NCBI GenBank assembly: GCA_002682825.1
Contig: NOKP01000010.1
Coordinates: 496,001-560,000 of the forward strand
Direction: 5' to 3'
Source of the DNA: Neonectria sp. B-13
Lineage: Eukaryota > Ascomycota > Sordariomycetes > Hypocreales > Nectriaceae
DNA length: 64,000 nucleotides
Under the pieces are notes generated by a model. That model was given only the letters and a program-made list of their open reading frames with translations, ran no database searches and was not told the origin of the DNA. Position 1 is the first letter of the stretch. Each line of letters starts with the position of its first letter. The translations under genes and the position numbers were made by a program. This document shows positions 10,801-19,541 of this stretch, in pieces.

Positions 10801-13800
10801 GGATCGGTGTGGGAGCTCCCGTTGGGCGACTGCCAGATGAAGCTGGCGGGTGCCAAGGATGCAGACAACCCGTACGACATCAGCTTGGGCATCACAGACA
10901 TGGGCTCGGGTTGCATGATTGAGATTCACTGCCAGGCCTCCTTGTACACATCTGAAGGCTGCCGCACCATCTTGGACTCGTACGTGCGTCTCCTGGAGAG
11001 CTTTGCGGCCAACCCGCACTTGGATATCACTGAGTGTGAGATTCACGACAAGTCACAAGTCGGTCAAGCTCTTGAGCTTGGAAAGGGGCCCGAAATGGAG
11101 TTTGGGTGGCCATCTACCATGTCCCAGCGAGTCTTGGACATGTGCAGCTTGCACTCTGACAAGTCTGCCGTCAAGGACAACACAATCACACTATCGTATT
11201 CCAACCTGGCTTCCCGGGTCAATGCTGTTGCAGACGCAATCCTCCAAGCTGGATGCACCGCTGGCTCTCACGTCGCTGTTCTATGCGAGCCAACTGTGGA
11301 CGCTACGGTCGCCATGCTGGCTGTCCTTCACGTTGGAGCGGTGTACGTTCCTTTGGATACAAGCCTGCCCACTGCCCGTCATGCGGCCATGGTGCAAAGC
11401 AGCAGACCGGCACTGCTTCTGTCTCACTCGGCCACTGAGGGTTTGGTTCGCGATCTTGGCAACGAGCTCGACTCGCCGATCCGACAAGTCCGTATTGACT
11501 CAATTTCGGAAGAGGTACGCCAAGAGGTTCCTTGTGCTGCTGAGCCCGGTGCGCCAGCCGTCTTGCTGTTTACAAGCGGCTCGACTGGCACTCCCAAGGG
11601 CATCTTCCTCTCGCAGGCCAACTTTGTCAACCACCTCGCCTTGAAGACACACGTGCTGGACTTCGGCCAGGAGTGCGTGCTTCAGCAGAGCTCTCTGGGG
11701 TTCGACATGTCACTGATACAGACCTTCTGCGCGCTTTCCAATGGCGGTCTCTTGGTTATTGTGCCGTCCGAGATGAGGCGAGACCCCGTCGAGTTGACTG
11801 GCTTGGTGAGCCGCGAACGCATCTCGCTCACCATTGCCACGCCGTCTGAATACCTTGCCTGGCTGCGCTATGGTGAGGCTTCGCTGACAGAGAACACGGC
11901 CTGGCGACATGCCTGCATGGGTGGCGAGCAGGTCTCTCGACAGCTGAAGAGCGAGCTTCGTCGCGTTAACTTGTCTGGCTTGAGATTGACAAACTGCTAT
12001 GGGCCTACGGAGATCACTGCTGCAGCAACCTTCCAGGCTATCGATCTGGAAGAGAAGCAAGATGAAGATGAGAGAGCCAAGTTTGCTGTGGGAAAAGCAC
12101 TCCCCAATTATTCCGTCTGTATCCTCGATGCGTCCGGCCAGCCACAACCTGCGCAGCATGCCGGAGAGATCTGCATCGGCGGTGCGGGAGTTACGCTGGG
12201 CTACTTGAACCTGGCCGACGAAACCGGGCGCAAGTTCATCGCGGATGTTACGAGCACAGCAGACCGACGCATGTACCGCACTGGCGATCAAGGACGCCTC
12301 CTGTCCGACGGCACGCTGCTTTGCCTCGGCCGTCTGGATGGTGACACTCAGGTCAAGCTGCGAGGGCTACGCATCGAGCTCCAGGAGGTTGAATCCGCCC
12401 TTCTCCAGGCCGCGGATGGCCTCCTTTCAACGGCAGTAGTCTCCCAGCGGGGAGATGTACTGGTTGCGCATGCCACCCTCTCTCCTGGCAGGGACAATGC
12501 TAGCGAGGAGGAGTTGACACAGGTTCTCGGTCGTCTCAGACTGCCGCAGTATTTCGTTCCAGCCGCCATCATCATCCTTGCCGCGATGCCTACCAATTCC
12601 AACGGAAAACTCGACCGCAAGGCCATTGGTGCTCTTTCTCTCCCCGAGAGAGGCTCCAATGGGACGCAGGAGAAGATGACAATCCGTGAAGGCGAGGTTC
12701 GACTGCTGTGGGAGCGCGTTCTTCCCGACACCTCGACGACTGGCCGCCTCGCTCCATCCTCGGACTTTTTCCTGTGCGGTGGCAACTCGCTTCTCATGAT
12801 GAAGCTTCAGGCGGCAATCAGGGAGTCTATCGGCGTGGCCATCTCGACGCGGACTCTCTACCAAGCCAGCACCCTCCGGGAAATGGCTCGTCGCATTGAT
12901 GAGCACCAAACGGCAGAGGGCGACGACACCGAAAGGGAGATCGACTGGGCGGCGGAAACCACTGTGCCGAAGGCGCTTCTCCGCCAGATTCGCGAGTTGC
13001 CTGCGCCGGTCAAGTCCAGCAAGTCGGACGGCATCGAGGTCCTGATGACTGGTGCGACCAGCTTCCTCGGCGGACATCTCCTCCAAGCCCTGCTACGGTC
13101 GCATGTGGTGCGCAAGGTGCATTGTGTCGCTGTCTTGGCAGACGATCAGCATCAGCTACCACAAGATAAGAAGATCGAGTGCTATACAGGAAGTCTACTC
13201 TCATCGACTCTGGGACTCAACGCGGACGAGCGTGATCGCCTGGAGCAGACCGTCGATGTCATCATCCACGCGGGCTCCAGCGGCCATTGTCTCAACACCT
13301 ACGACTCCCTACGCACGCCCAACCTGCTCTCCACCCATTTCCTCTCATCCCTTGCCCTGCCACGCTCGATCCCGCTGCTTCTGCTGTCGTCGAACCGCGT
13401 GGTCCTCTTGTCCGGCAGCACGGCCCCACCGCCGGGCTCGGTCGCGGCCTTTGCGCCGGCGACGGACGGCCTCGAGGGATACACGGCAAGCAAGTGGGCC
13501 AGCGAGAGCTTCCTGGAGAACCTCGTGGCCCACATGCAGCAGGTCTCCAGGTCGCCGCTGACAGTCGCGGTGCACCGGCCCTGCGTCGTGGTCAGCGAGC
13601 AGGCACCCAACTCGGATGCGTTGAACGCCATCTTGCGCTACTCGGTCTCGATGCGGTGCGTGCCGCAGCTGGACAACGTCGAGGGCTACCTGGACTTCGG
13701 GAAGGTGGAAAAGATCGTCGACGAGATCGCCGACTCAGCGCTGCAGCTTGCGCAAGCCGGCAGCCAGGACCAGGAGATCCGGTTCAGACACCACTCCGGA

Positions 13801-13995
13801 GGCGCCAAGGTGCCGGTCCGCGAGTTCCGCGCGCACATGGAGGACATCTACGGCGGCAGTTTCGACGAGGTCGATGTCACAGAATGGATGCGACGCGCGG
13901 CTGACGCGGGCATTGATCCCTTGATCACTGCGTATTTGGAGGGCATCTTGGATAGCGGATCGCCTATGGTGTTTCCGTACTTGGGAGAGGAGTAA
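1837..13995 (+). CDS. PKS-NRPS hybrid synthetase (KS-AT-DH-MT-ER0-KR-ACP-C-A-T-R), 4,034 aa
   Basis: Makes a methylated reduced polyketide and couples it to one amino acid. Two exons, 1837-6183 and 6238-13995; the 54-bp intron falls inside the methyltransferase SAM motif ([15 protein letters not shown]), and the frame closes exactly. Start chosen at [12 protein letters not shown], 14 codons inside the open frame, with good ATG context. Domains by residue: KS 1-430 (Cys181, His318, His359); AT about 560-880 (GHSSG, Ser655); DH (His987 in [11 protein letters not shown], Asp1168); methyltransferase about 1380-1580; a degenerate ER/structural region; KR (GMAGGLG 2142-2148, Tyr2281); ACP (Ser2462); Ala/Ser-rich linker 2510-2640; C (HHLVMD from 2752); A ([23 protein letters not shown]); T (GGNSLL, Ser3633); terminal reductase-like domain (TGATSFLGG near 3720, Tyr3864 and Lys3868 of YTASK). 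All core catalytic residues I can locate are present. The product is unknown; release may be reductive (aldehyde) or Dieckmann (tetramic acid). Confidence 0.96.
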
Positions 13996-14578
13996 ATTGT
14001 TTAGAACATGCTTGGGCTTAGTCTTTCTTATTTCTTATCTCTTTTCGTATATCTGTTTACAGGGAGCATTGTGTATAGTAGTTAAAGTAAAAAGAGAAGT
14101 CATCTCAAGTTAAGAGTCTTGTATGTATCACGGTGATGATAAAAGATTCTAGTCACTTGTCACTGTAACGAAGTTATAAAGTAAAAGCAACTATGTAGTA
14201 TAAGCTTCCTTAGATTGTCAATCTCAATCCTACTGCCACCGAGTCTAGAAAAGCCGATGAGAGTCTTCCATGACACAAAATGTCCGAACAATTAGGCTCC
14301 CACATCACGACTCCAGGTTCCCATGACGATGCCTCCAAGGATAAACGGCCTGCCGCTGAAGTAGTGAACGGGTATGCTGTCAGCATCCATTGTGCTGGGG
14401 CCGCGATGGAGATTCTCGGAGATTTCTTCACCATCAACGGAATATTCGCCGGGGATGACGGAGAATTCGCCCGTGTCAGATCTCTTAAAATAGATTTGCA
14501 ATGATAATGAACAAAAGTCGCAACTGGTGTTTCCAAGAGCGAGACTCCTACAATTTACATAGATCTGGCATATTCATC
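13996..14578. other. Intergenic region PKS-NRPS to flavoprotein
   Basis: AT-rich 3' region of the synthetase gene up to about 14,220, followed by a GC-richer stretch. It holds a possible minus-strand gene relic (14292-14501, listed separately) and the promoter of the flavoprotein. Nothing else is supported. Confidence 0.6.
14292..14501 (-). pseudogene. Possible coding relic (about 69 codons) of unknown family
   Basis: A minus-strand open frame reads QIYFKRSDTGEFSV, then DADSIPVHYFSGRPFILGG, ending VMGTWSRDVGA and a stop. The alternating hydrophobic, glycine- and tryptophan-containing text looks more protein-like than the other frames here. It has no ATG start: upstream codons run towards the flavoprotein 5' end and meet a stop near 14574. 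It could be the last exon of a lost cluster gene, or chance. I do not recognise the family. Confidence 0.2.
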
Positions 14579-16024
14579 ATGGCAGACTTACATACGGGGA
14601 AACCAATTACACTCAAATGTGGCTTGACGCTGCCGAACCGGCTGGTCAAGGCCGCTACGGCCGAGAGCATGGCCTCGAACAACACCCTTCCCGATGAGAA
14701 GTTCCAGAACCTCTATCGTCACTGGGCAGAGGGCGGTTGGGGCATGGTCCTCGCAGGTATGTGTCACATGAGCCCGTGATATGGCATCTCTCAGCGCGAT
14801 GAGCAGAACCAACTAATCTCGGCCCACTAGGAAACGTTCAGGTTGATGCCAATCACATTTGCACTGCCACCGACCTCTCAGTGGACCATTCTCTAAGCGA
14901 CAGCAAGATCGTCGAAGCTTGGAGACCTTGGGCGGCCGCGTGCAACGGCAATGGAACCGTGACCGTCATGCAGCTCTGCCATCCGGGACGACAGTCTCCC
15001 GCCGGCGCCGGCAAGCGCGGTCTCTTCGCAAAATCAATCGCCCCGAGCGCTGTAGCGCTCCAGATGGGCTCCGGCCTTGTTGCCAAGGCGGTAACTGCGC
15101 TGCTATTCGGCACGCCGCGCGAGATGAGCGTGTCGGATATCGAAACCGTTGTGAGCCAGTTCGCGCGGTCAGCGCGTCTGGCAGCCGAGAGCGGGTTCGC
15201 CGGCGTTGAAGTCCACGCCGGCCATGGATTTCTCCTTGAGCAGTTCCTATCCACGAAGTCGAATCGGCGAACGGATGCGTATGGTGGCACTCCAGCAAAG
15301 AGAGCGAGGATTGTGGTGGAGGTCTTGACGGCGATCCGGGCCGTGGTACCAGCTGGGTTTTGCGTGGGACTTAGCCTCAACTCGGTGGATCTCCAGTCCC
15401 AGACGGAATTGAAGGACTGCGTCGAGCAGGTGAAGTTGATTACCGATGCTGGGGTAGATTTCATCGAGGTCAGCGGCGGCACCTTTGAGAACCCGACGGT
15501 AAGTGTTGATATCTCAAGCCAAGACCTACGAATGACTGACAACTCGGGTATAGATGTTCTTGGGTCCTGAGAAGTCCAGAAAGCAATCGCAGTTGGGACA
15601 GCCGCTGGCGCACGAGCCGTTCTTCCTTGACTTCGCCAAAGCAATCAGACCTCATATCCCAGGTATCCCGTTGATAGTGACCGGCGGCTTCCGAAGTTGT
15701 CAGGGCATAGAGGAAACCATCGCAGGCGGAGACGCCGACCTGGTTGGCCTCGCAAGACCTGCCGTGGTCAACCCTCTACTCCCCAAGACGACTGTGCTGA
15801 GCCCCAAAACCACGGAATTCGGCCCTGAGATCGAGGACGGAGATGTGACGTTGTATGCCAAAAAGACAGAGGCGCCATGGATCCTGAAGCAAATAGGCAT
15901 CCGAGCTGTCGAAGTGCATATAGACAATGTGAGTACACCGCCCTTGGTGCTAGGGATTTTCTGACAGTTTCCGCAGGCGTGGTATGTCGAACAGCTGAAG
16001 ATGTTGGCGACGACAAAGGTTTAA
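14579..16024 (+). CDS. Old-Yellow-Enzyme-like FMN flavoprotein, cluster enzyme, 422 aa
   Basis: TIM-barrel FMN protein of the NADH:flavin oxidoreductase family. Four exons: 14579-14756, 14831-15498, 15554-15928 and 15977-16024, with introns of 74, 55 and 48 bp, all GT-AG and in phase. Start is at MADLHTGKPITL; an upstream in-frame ATG at 14507 is less likely because it would add a non-homologous leader. Family marks are LPNRLVKAATAE near the N-terminus, VMQLCHPGRQ, VEVHAGHGFLLEQFLS, NRRTDAYGG, GVDFIEVSGG, VTGGFRS and DADLVGLARP. The substrate-binding pair is present as HAGH, but the position of the family's usual catalytic Tyr (HxxN/H-G-Y) is Phe. Lying 583 bp after the PKS-NRPS on the same strand, it is probably a tailoring enzyme. 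In the ilicicolin H pathway an OYE-like protein acts as an epimerase, so isomerisation is a reasonable alternative to ene-reduction. Confidence 0.9.
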
Positions 16025-16444
16025 CGGCTCTTAGAGAAGGATGATGTGAGATAGTACAATACCATAGTGCCGTAAGTAGGCAAGTAAAACGAAGCCAGTC
16101 AGTTCAATCATCTAGATAGATCACTGCTGGAATGCGGTTGAATGCATACCTGGTTTATGCAATCCTATGCAAGCATGTTATGCAATGGCGATTGAGATCT
16201 TATCTTGATCCAATCAGAAACAATCAGGTGGAGAAGGAACTATTTGCCGGCGCCGAGCACCTGCAGCTGTGCGTCAATTGCTCCGTCCACTGCCGATGAA
16301 GTCGCGTGATGGGGCCGGGATTCTTGCTCCAACATGCTCGTCTATCTCCGTCAACGGACATCCGTATAACCAGCGTACGCTCTGTACGTTGTTGAACATG
16401 CTCTTCCTGTTCTTGACCTCAGTCTGTCTATCATAATCGTCGCC
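16025..16444. other. Intergenic region with a TATGCAA-type repeat cluster
   Basis: Between the flavoprotein and the J-protein. About 16,155-16,186 carries three ATGCAA copies (TTATGCAATC, CTATGCAAGC, TTATGCAATG) spaced about 10-15 bp, and ATGCAT lies just before them. The segment next to the J-protein is its promoter. No gene is seen. Confidence 0.5.
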
Positions 16445-17437
16445 ATGCCGCTAAACAAGTCCGCCGTGCTTCTGTGCTCCTGCAATTCCCTTCCCGGCCT
16501 TCCCTATCCGTCGCTGCCGTCGATATCGATAACGTCATCTCTCGACTCTCGACTGCTCGTCCCTTCGTCTTCATATTCCTCGCCATTACCGTCGAAGTCA
16601 ACATCGACATCGACATCGCGACGCTTCTTCTCGCTTTACGGCCGTCCCCGGAGCTATACCACCGTGAACAGTCGCCGCAGCTATGCCACCGTGAACAGTC
16701 GCCGCTCCGACGGCTCCGCGGATCATGACGTGCCGGACTGGCCCAAGACTCCCCATCCAACACCCTACGACATCCTCGCCATGAGGAAAGACGATCCCTA
16801 CACAAAGCACCGCTTCTTCCAGCTCGTCAAGATCTACCACCCGGACAGACACGGCCACACCCCCGCCGTCCACCGCCTCCCCCACGCCACCCGCCTCGAG
16901 CGCTACCGCCTCATCGTCGCCGCAAACGACCTCCTCAGCAATCCCTCCAAGCGTAGTCTCTACGACACCCAGGGCGTTGGATGGACCGGCGACCGGCCCC
17001 CGACTCTCAACGAGAGCGTCCGCCACGCCGAGAAGTCGTGGCGTCACCAGCCCGGGAACGCCTCCAGGAACGCAACCTGGGAGGATTGGGAGCGCTGGTA
17101 CGATGCTCGCGACGGCAAGACCCGTGACCCTATGTACATGTCCAACGGCGTCTTCGCGACCCTCGTCGTCATGATGTGCATGATCGGCGCCTTTGCCCAG
17201 ATGAGCCGCGCTGAACAGTCCGGCACCGAGTACTTGGAGACGAGGGACCAGTCCAACCTTGCCATCGGTCAGCAGATATCCCGGACCACCTTGGTCTCCG
17301 CTGGACGGAGCAAGGACGAGCGTGTCGATAGTTTCCTGAGGGAGAGAGAGAACGTTGCGTACGAGTTTACACCGTCAAAGTATGATGAGTACGCGGCCGA
17401 ACCAGAACCGAGGCCTGAGCGCCGGTCTCGGCCATGA
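16445..17437 (+). CDS. J-domain (DnaJ/Hsp40) membrane protein, probably mitochondrial, 330 aa
   Basis: Hsp70 co-chaperone of the J-protein class. A single exon starts at MPLNKSAVLLCS. The first 95 residues are rich in Ser, Thr and Arg and poor in acid, suggesting a mitochondrial presequence. The J domain spans about residues 103-180: TPYDILAM, then the catalytic HPD tripeptide in VKIYHPDRHG, then ANDLLSNPSKRSLYD. One hydrophobic segment (NGVFATLVVMMCMIGAFA, about 237-254) anchors it in a membrane, and the tail is charged. The architecture resembles yeast Jid1-type mitochondrial J-proteins, but I would not assign the symbol. A 27-bp duplication in the leader repeats TVNSRRS. Its stop is 66 bp from the stop of the convergent SET gene. 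Confidence 0.85.
   Translation: MPLNKSAVLLCSCNSLPGLPYPSLPSISITSSLDSRLLVPSSSYSSPLPSKSTSTSTSRRFFSLYGRPRSYTTVNSRRSYATVNSRRSDGSADHDVPDWPKTPHPTPYDILAMRKDDPYTKHRFFQLVKIYHPDRHGHTPAVHRLPHATRLERYRLIVAANDLLSNPSKRSLYDTQGVGWTGDRPPTLNESVRHAEKSWRHQPGNASRNATWEDWERWYDARDGKTRDPMYMSNGVFATLVVMMCMIGAFAQMSRAEQSGTEYLETRDQSNLAIGQQISRTTLVSAGRSKDERVDSFLRERENVAYEFTPSKYDEYAAEPEPRPERRSRP
16652..16705 (+). repeat. 27-bp tandem duplication inside the J-protein leader
   Basis: Units 16652-16678 and 16679-16705 differ at a single base (ACC against GCC). They encode SYTTVNSRR and SYATVNSRR in the presequence, so the frame is kept. Confidence 0.85.
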
Positions 17438-17503
17438 AATACAAACACAAATTATGAGATCCAATTCCTTTGCTCTAAAGAATTAAAGAATGCAACATCA
17501 TTC

Positions 17504-18727
17504 TCACCCCGTCAACCGACCTCTCCACGTAAAGTGTGCCTTTGGGTCCTCTGCCAATGTTCTCATCGACTTCACATCCACGCCGTCACCCTTCTCAATC
17601 AAGCCTGCCTCCACGGCTTGCAGCGCATACTCCCTTGCTTTATCGGCCTTTCCCAGCAAATTGGCATTCATCGCGGCCAGTGTCAACACTCCAGCTAGCT
17701 TCGTGTCCAATCGTTCATCTCCATATAGCTTCAGTAGCTCGCGCACATCGTTCATGGTGACGTCCGCCTCCAGACTCTCCATCTGCTTCTCCAGGGCAGG
17801 AATCCGTTGAAGTCGCCGATCGCTCTTGTGTGCGAGAGCGGCGGGGAGACTGCACTGCTGACACTGGCAGTCAAAGCCCCAAGCGGAGTGTGCGCGCTGC
17901 TGACGTGCGATTCGAGGCTGCAAGGGATCAAGATATGCTACAGTGAGCTCCTCGCCAGGGACAATCTTCCGAACAGCCGTCGTGCGATGTACGAAATTTG
18001 AGTCGATATAATAAGCCAGGTTCGGTCGACAGTCGTGGTTGAAGCGGGAGACTTCGGGGTAGTTCCCATAATGGTGGCCGTCTGGCCCACCGAGATTGAC
18101 TTGGAAGCCGTTCGTGACGAAGATGTCGTTGATGCGATGGCCGCCGAAGTGAGCCATCTGGCCCAGGAACAAATCCTTCGTCTTGCGTGGGAGATAAGTC
18201 ACCGCTTTTTCGAGGAGGTCTTGTTGCTCCTCTGAGGACGCGAGGTCCTCCAAGAACCTCCTGTGTGCGAGGAACGCTGGAGGTCTCGGCATCACGGCGT
18301 CTCCTCGCTCCAGCTCACGATCTGCTATCACGCCTAGTCCCTTCCCGGGTACGTCCTTGACGTGGAACTTAGATGAGGCGTCAATGTGTTGAGGTTGTGA
18401 TGGCAGGTTCTTTAGTGTTGACAGATGCGCCTCCGTCGTGACCGCCACCATGCCTCTGCCGTCAGAGAACCCTGGGTTCGAGTACAGGCAGTACTCCTGG
18501 ACACATTCATGAGGGCCTCTCCAACCTGGCTCGATAAATTGCTCTTCAGCCGTCTCGTTCTGCCTTGCAGTCCCCATCGAAATGTCCCAGTCTAGCTCAC
18601 AGAAGCCATGTTCGAGTAGGTGAGCGAACGGATTCCAAGCACATGCTGCTTCGTCTTTCGATACAGTCAGTGCTGAGATGGGCTGGTACACGAGTGCCGA
18701 AACGAAAAGCCAGCTCCAGAGCGACAT
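17504..18727 (-). CDS. SET-domain protein with N-terminal signal peptide, 407 aa
   Basis: Predicted lysine methyltransferase-type protein. It begins MSLWSWLFVSALVYQPISA, a typical cleavable signal sequence, followed by a Cys-containing segment (ACAWNPF, HGFCELDW, QEYCLYS). The SET domain covers about residues 120-300: VPGKGLGV (SAM-binding GxG region), RFNHDCRPN (the NHSCxPN motif with Asp in place of Ser), GEELTVAYLD, then a post-SET cysteine cluster GFDCQCQQC. The C-terminal third is helical. Single exon; no intron needed. The core motifs look intact, so catalytic activity is plausible, but the target is unknown. The signal sequence implies entry to the secretory path, unlike chromatin SET proteins. 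It is convergent with the J-protein. Confidence 0.85.
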   Translation of the reverse strand: MSLWSWLFVSALVYQPISALTVSKDEAACAWNPFAHLLEHGFCELDWDISMGTARQNETAEEQFIEPGWRGPHECVQEYCLYSNPGFSDGRGMVAVTTEAHLSTLKNLPSQPQHIDASSKFHVKDVPGKGLGVIADRELERGDAVMPRPPAFLAHRRFLEDLASSEEQQDLLEKAVTYLPRKTKDLFLGQMAHFGGHRINDIFVTNGFQVNLGGPDGHHYGNYPEVSRFNHDCRPNLAYYIDSNFVHRTTAVRKIVPGEELTVAYLDPLQPRIARQQRAHSAWGFDCQCQQCSLPAALAHKSDRRLQRIPALEKQMESLEADVTMNDVRELLKLYGDERLDTKLAGVLTLAAMNANLLGKADKAREYALQAVEAGLIEKGDGVDVKSMRTLAEDPKAHFTWRGRLTG

Positions 18728-19541
18728 TGAGGCTTTGTGTGATATATGACCTTGGGGCGACGCTTCTTCAGGAGTACACCTCAGCTTGCAGGCACGCGTG
18801 AGCTGAGTTGTAAGGCGATAGAGAATCGATTCGCAAGTTATAGCTCCGTAGGAAGATAAGGAAAACGCGTGGTTACAAGAACAATGGTTCAGTCACACAG
18901 GTTCAAATTCTGTCGGTCAACCCAAAAGCAAAAGAAATAGACCTCTGCAGTTTATCATGTATTCATGTCTCAGAAGTTTTGAGAGTTCTTCAAGAGAAGG
19001 AGACTATGTTTTAAGCTTGTTTGAGATCCGGCGATCACACAACCCCCATGTTTCATTGACCTGTCCGAAGAGGCAACGAAGTTAATACCTAGTTATACAT
19101 ACACAGGCTAATCGTGCTCATACACATGGACACACTAACAGATAGATATTTTCTAAAGCTAACCCTACCCTTAACCCAAACTCTAGCCATAACCCGAACA
19201 CTATCTCGCTAACCGCTAACACTAACCTGACCCTATGCATAATTTAATAGCTTTTTCCTAATATTTTCTGATAATAGAAATAAAGTCTAAAGTGAAGGTG
19301 CTGTTAGATGATCCTTGCCTTTACTTGCAGGGATAGCCTTGCTTGGTTTGAGAAAGGTGGGGCTCGTTTACACCAAAATCATGTGTACTTGCATAGACTC
19401 ATGGAAATCAACGACTTCTTCAATTAGGCGCCGATTCAAGCAAAATGGCTTGTGACACCAATGCACCTAGACTTAAGCGGCTAGTTCGGTAACCTGAGGA
19501 GGTTATGCTATGAAGGACGCAGGTTTCTCCAGGGAAAAGCA
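18728..19541. other. AT-rich intergenic region with telomere-like tract
   Basis: Between the SET gene promoter and the GatB 3' end. It holds the degenerate telomere-like tract 19158-19237 (separate entry), a short AT-rich segment just after it (19240-19290), and a tRNA T-arm-like fragment at 18897-18913 that does not form a full tRNA. No protein gene is seen. Confidence 0.6.
19158..19237. repeat. Degenerate interstitial telomere-like (CCCTAA) tract
   Basis: About 80 bp of imperfect CTAACCC-type units: CTAACCCTACCCTTAACCC, then GCCATAACCC, CGCTAACCGCTAACACTAAC and CCTGACCCTATG. The fungal telomere unit is TTAGGG/CCCTAA; here the units vary in length and sequence, so this is an old internal copy rather than a live telomere. 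Confidence 0.55.

Noticed and set aside
13287..13904. 205-codon frame overlapping the terminal domain of the PKS-NRPS
   Set aside because: Out-of-frame shadow within a conserved reductase domain.
16445..18727. J-protein and SET protein as part of the metabolite cluster
   Set aside because: Both are general cell-function families with no biosynthetic motif; the right border is placed after the flavoprotein.
18841..18921. A-box-like TAGCTCCGTAGG and a T-arm-like ACAGG-TTCAAAT-TCTGT resembling a tRNA
   Set aside because: The expected acceptor strands (CAAGTTA and CGGTCAA) do not pair; at most a fragment of a tRNA or SINE.
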